The notes under the pieces were generated by a model that worked only from the letters and a program-made list of their open reading frames with translations, was not told where the DNA came from and ran no database searches. Source: Giesbergeria sp. (lineage in GTDB: Bacteria > Pseudomonadota > Gammaproteobacteria > Burkholderiales > Burkholderiaceae_C). From it: DNA of 5,672 nt. The stretch's first letter is position 1, and each line of letters begins with the position of its first letter. Shown here piece after piece: positions 1-4,724 of this stretch. Made by a program: the position numbers and the translations under genes. The DNA lies in contig JAGNUJ010000104.1 in NCBI GenBank assembly GCA_017987055.1, forward strand, positions 1 to 5,672, in the 5' to 3' direction.

Positions 1-151
1 AGTCGCGGATATCGTTGCCGGCGGTGGCGCGCGCGCCAAAGGCGGGGCCGCCGATGTAGACGGCGTCAGCGCCGTGGTCAATCGCCGCAATGCCGATATC
101 AGCGTCGCGGGCGGGGGAGAGGAGTTCGAGTTGGTGGGGCAGCAGTGACAT
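1..151 (-). CDS. rlhA: RlhA-type U32 protein, 23S rRNA 5-hydroxycytidine synthase (5' end only)
   Basis: Only the first 50 codons are present; the gene runs off the left edge. The N-terminus holds HQLELLSPARDADI, then HGADAVYIGGPAFGAR at about residues 27-42. This matches the start of E. coli RlhA (YdcP), which has HLELLSPARDA and HGADAVYIGGPGFGAR, better than it matches the relative TrhP/YegQ. RlhA is a U32-family protein that hydroxylates a cytidine of 23S rRNA (C2501 in E. coli) rather than acting as a proteolytic enzyme. The ATG at 149-151 aligns with the family start, but no Shine-Dalgarno (SD) sequence precedes it. The cysteines needed for its cofactor lie outside the window, so activity cannot be judged. 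It diverges from the small gene at 307. Assignment to U32 is firm; RlhA over another U32 paralogue is likely. Confidence 0.88.
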   Translation of the reverse strand, partial: MSLLPHQLELLSPARDADIGIAAIDHGADAVYIGGPAFGARATAGNDIRD

Positions 152-159
152 GGGGCGCG

Positions 160-188
160 ATTATCCCGATTGCGGCGCTGTCTGTGCA
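160..188 (-). promoter_or_regulatory. Candidate rlhA promoter
   Basis: On the minus strand GATAAT (160-165) is a 5/6 match to the -10 box, with TGCACA (183-188) 17 bp upstream as a poor -35. Transcription would start near 153, almost at the rlhA ATG (151). If real, this gives a leaderless or nearly leaderless mRNA, which fits the missing SD. The -35 is weak, so this is tentative. Confidence 0.3.
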
Positions 189-226
189 GCCAAGAATGGC
201 CAGCTATTTCAGGCTATAGCCGCCCA

Positions 227-251
227 GCCGCACCACTATGGTGGTTGCGGC
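227..251. repeat. Strong hairpin in the rlhA / 307-gene intergenic region
   Basis: GCCGC-ACCAC (227-236) pairs with GTGGT (241-245) plus GCGGC (247-251), leaving a TATG loop and a single bulged T at 246. That is ten base pairs, mostly G-C. Neither strand has a T-run after it, so it is not a standard intrinsic terminator. It lies between divergent genes, where a terminator would not be expected. It could be an RNA structure in the leader of the gene at 307, a protein-binding palindrome or a dispersed repeat. Copies elsewhere in the genome cannot be checked here. Confidence 0.5.
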
Positions 252-306
252 GCTTTAGCCCTCAGTCAATCCAGAATTTCAAAGAACGGCAGACTCGCTG
301 CCTACT

Positions 307-612
307 ATGTCCGCTGCTGTCCCCGTCACCTCTTATTTCCACATGCCCTTGTACAAGCCCGGCACCGTCGTGCACTACGACGGTAAGCCCGAGACCGTCG
401 GCTATGTGGTGGTGCGCCGCAGTGTGCTGCTGGTGCATTTGGTCGGCCGCGCAGCACCGGTCGATGCGGACAAGCTGGGCTTGGCACCGTCGCGCTTTGC
501 CTTGCAGCGCATGGCCGACAAGCCGGCGGCGCTTGTGTTGCCTACTTCGGCTTGCGCCAAGCCATCGCCTCGCCCAGCCGGATTGCACGCGCTGGCACCC
601 AATCGGGATTGA
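307..612 (+). CDS. Small protein of unknown function, 101 aa
   Basis: I cannot assign a function. The reading frame looks real. Its central part (about residues 13-70) has a compact, beta-rich pattern with YKPGTVVHYDG, VGYVVVRRSVLLVHLVG and KLGLAPSRFALQRM, which I recall as a conserved short hypothetical protein beside psd-type genes in Comamonadaceae. No signal peptide, membrane helix or catalytic motif is visible. The last 25 or so residues are Ala/Pro-rich and lie over the 3' end of psd (71 bp shared, opposite strand), so they are probably less constrained. The ATG at 307 is the first after an in-frame stop at 256-258. It lacks a clear SD and has a small hairpin just upstream (288-302). 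A second Met at 343 begins the conserved core and is an alternative start. Confidence 0.62.
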   Translation: MSAAVPVTSYFHMPLYKPGTVVHYDGKPETVGYVVVRRSVLLVHLVGRAAPVDADKLGLAPSRFALQRMADKPAALVLPTSACAKPSPRPAGLHALAPNRD

Positions 613-1393
613 AGCGCAGCGGCCCGGCCGGAAACAGCATCACCACCGTCGAGCCGAGCAAGAAGCGCCCCATCTCGTCGCCTTTTTTCAGGCGAATGTT
701 TTGGTCAGCGTAATCCCAAGTGCGCACCTTGCCCGGGCGCGGCGGATTGACCAAGCCATGCCACACCGTCGCCATGCTGCCAACAATGGTCGCGCCGACC
801 AGCACCAAGACAAACGGCCCGTTGGCCGAGTCAAAAAAGCACACCACCCGCTCGTTGCGCGCAAACAGCCCCGGCACGCCGCGCGCGGTGGTCGGATTCA
901 CTGAGAACAAATCACCCGGCACATGCACCATGCGGCGCAGCTGCCCATTGCACGGCATGTGGATGCGGTGGTAGTCGCGCGGGCTGAGGTACAGCGTGGC
1001 GAAGTGGCCGTTGTGAAACGGCTCGGCCTCGGCCGCGTCGCCGCCGAGCAGGGCAGCGGTCGAATAGTGGTGGCCCTTGGCCTGAAAAATCTGGTCGTGG
1101 GCAATCGCGCCAAACTGGCTGATAGCACCATCGACCGGGCAAATCAAATCAGCCTTGGCCAGCGGACGTGCGCCGGTGCGCAGGGCGCGGGTAAAAAAGT
1201 CGTTAAAGCTGGCGTAACTGGCGATGTCGGGGTTGGCTGCCTCGCTCATATTGACGTTGTAGCGGGCGACAAAGCGGCGAATCAGCGCCGTGGTCAACGT
1301 GCCTGCGCGCGCCGAGGCGATGCGACCGGCAAAAGCAGTCAAGGCACGCTTGGGCATCAGGTACTGGGGCAGCACAGCAAGGCGATCGGACAC
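542..1393 (-). CDS. psd: Phosphatidylserine decarboxylase proenzyme
   Basis: Psd decarboxylates phosphatidylserine to phosphatidylethanolamine at the inner membrane, the last step of the main PE pathway. The 283-residue chain carries the family hallmarks in order: the catalytic Asp in PVDG (about D88), YLSPRDYHRIHMPCNG with the His pair (H142 and H145), PGDLFSVN, LFARNERV, LVGATIVGS, and the self-cleavage site LGST at about 246-249. Cleavage between G247 and S248 would give a 247-residue beta chain and a 36-residue alpha chain starting with the pyruvoyl group. The D/H/S triad is intact. I prefer the GTG at 1391-1393 because it gives MSDRLAVLPQYLMPK, the same distance to the PK motif as in E. 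coli Psd. The upstream ATG at 1424-1426 would add 11 unconserved residues and abuts a TATAGA box. Neither start has a good SD. The 3' end overlaps the gene at 307-612, and no terminator is visible. Confidence 0.96.
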   Translation of the reverse strand: MSDRLAVLPQYLMPKRALTAFAGRIASARAGTLTTALIRRFVARYNVNMSEAANPDIASYASFNDFFTRALRTGARPLAKADLICPVDGAISQFGAIAHDQIFQAKGHHYSTAALLGGDAAEAEPFHNGHFATLYLSPRDYHRIHMPCNGQLRRMVHVPGDLFSVNPTTARGVPGLFARNERVVCFFDSANGPFVLVLVGATIVGSMATVWHGLVNPPRPGKVRTWDYADQNIRLKKGDEMGRFLLGSTVVMLFPAGPLRFNPDWVPARAIRLGEAMAWRKPK

Positions 1394-1426
1394 GGCAGTA
1401 GGGCGGGTAGTGGTAAGTGGGCGCAT

Positions 1427-1455
1427 TCTATAGACCGCTTACTTTCACTCGTCCA
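1427..1455 (-). promoter_or_regulatory. Candidate psd promoter
   Basis: On the minus strand TGGACG (1450-1455, 4/6 match to -35) and TATAGA (1427-1432, 4/6 match to -10) are 17 bp apart; TAGAAT (1425-1430) is an alternative -10 in the same place. Transcription would start near 1420. That excludes the upstream ATG (1426) and leaves a leader of about 27 nt before the GTG at 1393. Both boxes are only moderate matches. Confidence 0.35.
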
Positions 1456-1487
1456 GAGCCTTGCTCCAGCGCGCTGCGCTGCAGTGG

Positions 1488-1516
1488 TAGGCAGAGAAAC
1501 CGCATGGCGCTACAAT
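1488..1516 (+). promoter_or_regulatory. Candidate infA promoter
   Basis: TAGGCA (1488-1493, 4/6) and TACAAT (1511-1516, 5/6) are separated by exactly 17 bp, giving a predicted transcription start near 1523. It is the best sigma-70-like pair I found on the plus strand of the psd-infA spacer. It would leave a leader of about 220 nt before the infA ATG. A second promoter closer to infA cannot be excluded. Confidence 0.42.
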
Positions 1517-1522
1517 CGACAG

Positions 1523-1745
1523 GCTAAAGCACAGCGCTTTGCTTGTCCATTGAAGCCGTCTCCCCCACGGCATCCTTCCTGACCTGCACCCCGCGCGGTG
1601 CAGCGACCCCACAGCCCGCATGCACAGTTTGTACGGCCTTTGACAGGGCTTTACGGCTTTTGTGTCGCTCTTTGTGCTGGTGGTGGACGCGCCATTGCGC
1701 AGGCGCTGCGTACGGATTGAATTGTTTTAGAGAGATTGAACACAC
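1523..1745 (+). promoter_or_regulatory. Long structured 5' leader of infA
   Basis: This stretch has no supported gene and several RNA-structure signals on the infA strand. GCCGT/ACGGC (1554-1558 with 1566-1570) encloses a pyrimidine loop CTCCCCC. CTGCACC/GGTGCAG (1583-1589 with 1596-1602) is a strong 7-bp stem with loop CCGCGC. GCGCC/GGCGC (1689-1693 with 1702-1706) is a 5-bp stem. TACGGCCTTTG (1632-1642) recurs as TACGGCTTTTG (1652-1662), 20 bp later. No stem is followed by a T-run. A weak SD, AGAGAG at 1729-1734, precedes the ATG. Long leaders on translation-factor and cold-shock genes often control translation, but the role here is inferred. Open frames crossing it on both strands look like chance. 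Confidence 0.42.
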
Positions 1746-1991
1746 ATGGCCAAAGAAGAACTTATTGAAATGCAGGGCAGCGTCACCGAGGTGCTGCCCG
1801 ACTCCCGCTTTCGCGTCACACTCGAAAACGGGCACCAACTGATTGCCTACACCGGCGGAAAAATGCGCAAGCACCACATCCGTATCTTGGCCGGAGACAA
1901 AGTGTCGCTGGAGCTGTCGCCCTACGATTTAACCAAGGGTCGCATCACCTTCCGTCACCTCGCTGGCCGTGGACCGGGTCCTGGCCGTTGA
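1746..1991 (+). CDS. infA: Translation initiation factor IF-1
   Basis: IF-1 is a cytoplasmic S1/OB-fold protein that binds the A site of the 30S subunit and, with IF-2 and IF-3, helps form the initiation complex. The 81 residues align along the whole E. coli protein (72 residues): [13 protein letters not shown], then FRVTLENGH, then [17 protein letters not shown], then [15 protein letters not shown]. After FR there is an Arg/Gly/Pro-rich tail ([11 protein letters not shown]) that E. coli lacks; such tails are common on betaproteobacterial stand-alone copies. The ATG at 1746 gives the invariant MAKE start. Ribosomal-protein genes do not flank it, so this is probably not the copy in the secY-rpmJ region; a second infA elsewhere is likely but unseen. 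No clear terminator lies between its stop and the tRNA gene 106 bp downstream. Confidence 0.97.
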   Translation: MAKEELIEMQGSVTEVLPDSRFRVTLENGHQLIAYTGGKMRKHHIRILAGDKVSLELSPYDLTKGRITFRHLAGRGPGPGR

Positions 1992-2097
1992 TGGCATGGC
2001 CGGTCAACCGACGGGTCTCCATGACATTTGTATGTTTGTCCAAAATAAGTTGAGTTTTTCTAAAAAGAAGTTTTTTTCGAGTTAGAATTCTATTTGT

Positions 2098-2174
2098 CGG
2101 AGCGTAGCGCAGCCTGGTAGCGCATCTGCTTTGGGAGCAGAGGGTCGCGAGTTCGAATCCCGCCGCTCCGACCA
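2098..2174 (+). tRNA. tRNA-Pro (anticodon UGG)
   Basis: A complete 77-nt cloverleaf can be folded by eye. The acceptor stem CGGAGCG pairs with CGCTCCG, followed by A and an encoded CCA (2172-2174). The anticodon stem TCTGC/GCAGA (2125-2129 with 2137-2141) holds the 7-nt loop TTTGGGA with TGG at 2132-2134. The T arm carries GTTCGAATC. UGG reads proline CCN codons, probably most of the family by wobble. A -10-like TAGAAT (2083-2088) lies ten bases upstream, without a clear -35, so the tRNA may have its own promoter, be read through from infA, or both. An intrinsic terminator follows after 10 bp. Confidence 0.98.
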
Positions 2175-2184
2175 AAAACACATC

Positions 2185-2215
2185 AGCCCGGTATCAAAAG
2201 ATACCGGGCTTTTTT
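2185..2215 (+). terminator. Intrinsic terminator after tRNA-Pro
   Basis: AGCCCGGTATC (2185-2195) pairs perfectly over 11 bp with GATACCGGGCT (2200-2210) across an AAAA loop, and a T-run follows (2210-2215). Position and orientation fit the end of the tRNA-Pro transcript. Read on the minus strand, the stem is followed by a less regular T-rich stretch, so it might also weakly stop the convergent SSB-like gene. Confidence 0.93.
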
Positions 2216-2248
2216 GTCTCTGGTGCTTTTTTATCGATAGCGTACGTA

Positions 2249-2587
2249 TCAATCGTCGTAGTCGTGCATTGCATCGCGCTTGTGCTGCGCGTGGTAGGCC
2301 GTTAGAACTTGGTGTGCCACCATGTCCAGTGACGGGCGCACGATGCCTTGCTTGTCCGTCCACACCTTGGGTGTCAGGCTGCCGGCTAGGGTGACTGAGT
2401 CGCCATCCTCCAGTGCCATCAGCGCCGCGCTGGCCGCGCTGTCAAAAGCAATCACGTTGACAAACAACGCTGTCTCGTTATCGCCCGCCGTGGCACGCAC
2501 TTTGGCCATGACAAACGGCTTGCCCGCCTTGCCTAAGCGCTTTTCGGGCGCGCCGTAGAGTTTTCCGCCAATCAATCCATCAATCAT
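2249..2587 (-). CDS. Small SSB-like OB-fold single-stranded DNA-binding protein
   Basis: The 112 residues have the layout of a minimal SSB/PriB-type OB fold: an N-terminal strand (MIDGLIGGKLYG), a Lys/Arg-rich loop (EKRLGKAGKPFVMAKV, about 15-30), LFVNVIAF (about 41-48), DGDSVTLAGSL (about 61-71) and a KVWTDKQG/RPSLDMVAHQV segment (about 74-94). Proteins of this type bind single-stranded DNA in replication or repair. The chain ends in an acidic DYDD tail, reminiscent of the acidic tip of SSB but without the terminal Ile-Pro-Phe. I chose the ATG at 2585-2587 because AAAGGA precedes it with 8-bp spacing; the GTG at 2606-2608 has no SD. It is much shorter than canonical SSB, so it is probably an extra paralogue. 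A weak promoter may lie in the 60 bp upstream. No partner gene is adjacent. Confidence 0.82.
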   Translation of the reverse strand: MIDGLIGGKLYGAPEKRLGKAGKPFVMAKVRATAGDNETALFVNVIAFDSAASAALMALEDGDSVTLAGSLTPKVWTDKQGIVRPSLDMVAHQVLTAYHAQHKRDAMHDYDD

Positions 2588-2650
2588 GTCTGTGTTCCTT
2601 TGTGCCACTGAGTATGTGCGCGCTGTGATGTTGGCTGACAGCGAGCGGGT

Positions 2651-2692
2651 AAAAAAATAAGCCCTGCAACCGTGAAAGGCTGCAGGGCTTAT
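2651..2692 (-). terminator. Intrinsic terminator of the dehydrogenase transcript
   Basis: On the minus strand a 12-bp stem (2681-2692 paired with 2657-2668, core AGCCCTGCA/TGCAGGGCT) is followed by seven T residues (complement of A 2651-2657). It lies 20 bp past the dehydrogenase stop and upstream of the SSB-like gene, so it separates these two minus-strand genes into different transcripts. Confidence 0.93.
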
Positions 2693-2712
2693 GTTGTCGG
2701 TGGGAGGCTGGC

Positions 2713-3471
2713 TTACTTCGGTGCCATGCGAATCGCGCCGTCCAAGCGAATCACTTCGCCGTTGAGCATGTCGTTCTCAAAGATATGCTGCACCAGCTTG
2801 GCGTAGTCTTCGGGCCGACCCAAGCGGCTGGGGAAGGGCACGCCTGCCGCCAGCGAGTCTTGCACTTCTTGCGGCATACCAAACAACATCGGCGTGCCAA
2901 AAATTCCTGGAGCAATCGTCATATTGCGGATGCCGCTGCGTGCCAGCTCACGCGCAATTGGCAGCGTCATGCTGACGATGGCACCTTTGGACGCTGCGTA
3001 GCCCACTTGGCCGATTTGACCGTCATAGGCGGCGACGCTGGCGGTTGAAATCATCACGCCGCGCTCGCCGGTGGCTTCTGGCTCATTTTTGGCCATAGCG
3101 TCGGCGGCCAAACGCATCATGTTGAAGCTGCCAATCAGGTTGATGTTGATGGTTTTCTGGAACGATTCCAGCAGGTGCGGGCCGTTTCTGCCGACCAGTT
3201 TTTCAGCCGGTGCAATGCCGGCGCAGTTGACCAATCCCATCAGCTTGCCCATTGAAAGCGCTTGCGCTACCACCGCTTGGCCATCGGCCTCGCTACTGAC
3301 ATCGCAGCGCACAAAGCTGGCGCCAATCTCTTTAGCGACCGCCTCGCCTTTTTCGACCTGCATATCGGCAATAACGACTTTGCCGCCGCACTTGGCCAGC
3401 ATCCGCGCCGTGCCTTCACCCAAGCCCGAAGCGCCGCCTGTGACGATAAATACTTTGCCCTGAATATCCAT
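2713..3471 (-). CDS. HSD10-like 3-hydroxyacyl-CoA dehydrogenase (SDR family)
   Basis: This 252-residue classical short-chain dehydrogenase most resembles type II 3-hydroxyacyl-CoA / 3-hydroxy-2-methylbutyryl-CoA dehydrogenases (HSD17B10 group). These NAD-dependent cytosolic enzymes act in fatty acid and isoleucine degradation. The cofactor motif TGGASGLG is at 11-18. D36 at the end of the second strand favours NAD over NADP. NCAG is at 82-85, N111 lies in INLIG, and the catalytic S145, Y158 and K162 keep the usual spacing. The C-terminal VPFPSRLGRPEDYAKLV and NGEVIRLDGAIRM are strong subgroup signatures. The ATG at 3469-3471 gives the normal family length and has GGAGA upstream. A longer in-frame extension would run into the preceding gene and is rejected. 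An operator-like palindrome lies 18 bp upstream, and a strong terminator follows. Exact acyl-CoA substrate is not readable from sequence. Confidence 0.93.
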   Translation of the reverse strand: MDIQGKVFIVTGGASGLGEGTARMLAKCGGKVVIADMQVEKGEAVAKEIGASFVRCDVSSEADGQAVVAQALSMGKLMGLVNCAGIAPAEKLVGRNGPHLLESFQKTININLIGSFNMMRLAADAMAKNEPEATGERGVMISTASVAAYDGQIGQVGYAASKGAIVSMTLPIARELARSGIRNMTIAPGIFGTPMLFGMPQEVQDSLAAGVPFPSRLGRPEDYAKLVQHIFENDMLNGEVIRLDGAIRMAPK

Positions 3472-3488
3472 GCTGTGTCTCCGATGTA

Positions 3489-3514
3489 TGACGTTAACGT
3501 AAGCGTCAATTATG
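3489..3514 (-). promoter_or_regulatory. LiuR-type operator and candidate -10 of the dehydrogenase gene
   Basis: ACGTTAACGT (3491-3500) is a perfect 10-bp palindrome, and TGACGTTAACGTAA (3489-3502) is symmetric except for one pair. ACGT-n2-ACGT cores of this kind are described for LiuR/PsrA-like control of branched-chain and fatty acyl-CoA catabolism genes in proteobacteria; I recall LiuR (MerR family) as the closest. On the minus strand CATAAT (3509-3514) is a 5/6 match to -10 without a clear -35. It would start transcription at about 3502, inside the palindrome, as expected for repression. The downstream gene is an acyl-CoA dehydrogenase, which fits. Confidence 0.5.
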
Positions 3515-3538
3515 CGGGAATTGGTGGTGGCAGCGTGC

Positions 3539-4597
3539 TTATTTGAAGCCGACGCGGTCAAGCATTTGCTGCACCTTGGTGGTGTTGGCACCGACAGCGC
3601 TGATTGGGATGGTTTCACTCTTGAATGCCGCGTTGCCGGTCATGGCTTTAAGGGCTGGGTTGTCAACCATGACACCCTTGGCAGTCGGCCACTCGTTGTT
3701 ACCGTTGGCAAAGTAGTTTTGCGCTTCGGGGCTGGCCAAGTATTCGAGGAATTTGACGGCGTTGGCTTCGTTTTTGCTGTGTTTGGCGACTGCACCACCA
3801 GCAATATTCAGGTGTGTGCCCCAAGACTGCTGGTTCGGGAATACCACCCCCACTTTATTGGCGACTGCCACGTCTTCGGGCTTGGATGAGCGCATCAGTC
3901 GCGCCAAGTAATAGCTGTTGGTGACGGCAATGTCGCATTCGCCCGAGGCCACGGCCTTAATTTGGTCGGTGTCACCGCCTTTGGGTGAGCGCGCCAAATT
4001 AGCGACCACGCCTTTGAGCCATTCTTCGGTTTTTTGCTCGCCCAAGTGCTCGGTGATGGCGCCAAACAAGCTCAGGTTGTACGGGTGCGAGCCCGAGCGA
4101 ATGCACAGCTTGCCTTTGTTTTTCGGATCGCCCAGCTCTTCGTAGGTGTCCACGTCGTCTTTATTGACCTTGACTTTGTTGTAAACAATCACGCGCGCGC
4201 GGGTCGAAAAACCAAACCACGACACGCCGCCATCGGCCTCGGGCGTGCTGCGCAGATTGGCAGGGATAGCATCATTGAGCGCTTTGGATTGGATCGGCTT
4301 GAACAGGCCATCAACCTCACCACGGTACAAGCGCGCGGCATCGACCAGCAAAATCACATCGGCGGGCGATGCCGAGCCTTCGGCCTTGAGGCGCGCCAAG
4401 ATGCCAGCGTCGTCCGCATCGACGCGGTTGATTTTGATGCCAGTAGCCTTGGTAAAGCCGCTGTACAGCGCTTCGTCGGTGGCGTAGTGGCGGGCCGAAT
4501 ACAAATTCACCACACCGTCATCGGCGTGCGCTGGGGCAATACTGGCAGCTACCAATAAAGCGCAGGAGGTCAAAGTAGCAGTTATTTTTTTCGACAT
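3539..4597 (-). CDS. Fe(III) ABC transporter periplasmic substrate-binding protein (FbpA/FutA type)
   Basis: This 352-residue exported protein binds ferric iron in the periplasm and delivers it to an ABC importer. Residues 1-25 form a signal peptide: MSKK, a hydrophobic core SCALLVAASIAPA, and an AHA cleavage motif before DDG. The mature part starts VNLYSARHYATDEALY; the RHY at 36-38 is typical of the FutA/FbpA class. Candidate iron-binding tyrosines are Y38, Y173 (SHPYNLSL) and the pair Y229-Y230 (TNSYYLARL), matching the four-Tyr pattern known for FutA proteins. Other family segments are GWFGFSTRARV-like SWFGFSTRARVIVYN and PNQQSWGTHLNIAGG. I chose the ATG at 4595-4597 because it starts the signal peptide. 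The longer frame to 4678 would begin upstream of the promoter. No good SD is visible. Permease and ATPase genes are not adjacent, so the importer must lie elsewhere. Confidence 0.94.
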   Translation of the reverse strand: MSKKITATLTSCALLVAASIAPAHADDGVVNLYSARHYATDEALYSGFTKATGIKINRVDADDAGILARLKAEGSASPADVILLVDAARLYRGEVDGLFKPIQSKALNDAIPANLRSTPEADGGVSWFGFSTRARVIVYNKVKVNKDDVDTYEELGDPKNKGKLCIRSGSHPYNLSLFGAITEHLGEQKTEEWLKGVVANLARSPKGGDTDQIKAVASGECDIAVTNSYYLARLMRSSKPEDVAVANKVGVVFPNQQSWGTHLNIAGGAVAKHSKNEANAVKFLEYLASPEAQNYFANGNNEWPTAKGVMVDNPALKAMTGNAAFKSETIPISAVGANTTKVQQMLDRVGFK

Positions 4598-4630
4598 GGA
4601 GGGCAGATTTAGTTGATGGAACGTGGGCGC

Positions 4631-4659
4631 ATCATAGAATAAACGCGAATTATTCGCAA
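4631..4659 (-). promoter_or_regulatory. Sigma-70 promoter with overlapping Fur-like palindrome
   Basis: On the minus strand TTGCGA (4654-4659) and TATGAT (4631-4636, 5/6) are 17 bp apart, giving a start near 4624 and a leader of about 27 nt for the iron-binding protein. A perfect 6-1-6 palindrome GCGAAT-T-ATTCGC (4645-4657) covers part of the -35 and the spacer. It keeps the AAT-n-ATT centre and outer G/C of the Fur core GATAAT-n-ATTATC (8 of 12 arm positions). Iron-dependent repression by Fur is a reasonable inference, given the product. Confidence 0.68.
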
Positions 4660-4676
4660 TTGTGCCGTATTCAGAC

Positions 4677-4701
4677 AAAAAAAAACCCGGTAGTTACCGG
4701 G
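4677..4701 (-). terminator. Intrinsic terminator of the phasin gene
   Basis: On the minus strand CCCGGT/ACCGGG (4696-4701 with 4686-4691) forms a compact 6-bp stem with a 4-nt loop, directly followed by nine T residues (complement of A 4677-4685). It lies 24 bp after the phasin stop and just upstream of the iron-binding protein promoter, insulating the two genes. Confidence 0.9.
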
Positions 4702-4724
4702 CTTGTTCTGTCGCAGCGATGGGC

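Noticed and set aside
518..536. ACAAGC/GCTTGT hairpin just past the psd stop, considered as a psd terminator
   Set aside because: No T-run follows on the minus strand, and it lies inside the coding region of the small gene.
170..904. A long plus-strand open frame (244 codons)
   Set aside because: Most of it is antisense to psd, it overlaps the small gene at 307, and its product is low-complexity in Cys/Arg/His with no family signature. G-C-rich DNA opens such frames by chance.
923..1582. Plus-strand open frame of 219 codons opposite psd and into the spacer
   Set aside because: Antisense to clear Psd motifs; composition and lack of recognisable motifs indicate a shadow frame.
1524..1877. Minus-strand open frame over the infA leader and 5' half of infA
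   Set aside because: It is antisense to conserved infA codons and has no recognisable domain or SD.
3472..3618. N-terminal extension of the dehydrogenase by 49 residues
   Set aside because: It would overlap the 3' end of the iron-binding protein gene, is unlike the family, and crosses the operator-like site. The ATG at 3471 has a good SD and gives the usual start.
4598..4678. N-terminal extension of the iron-binding protein by 27 residues
   Set aside because: The extra Met lies upstream of the promoter's -35, and it would bury the signal peptide internally.
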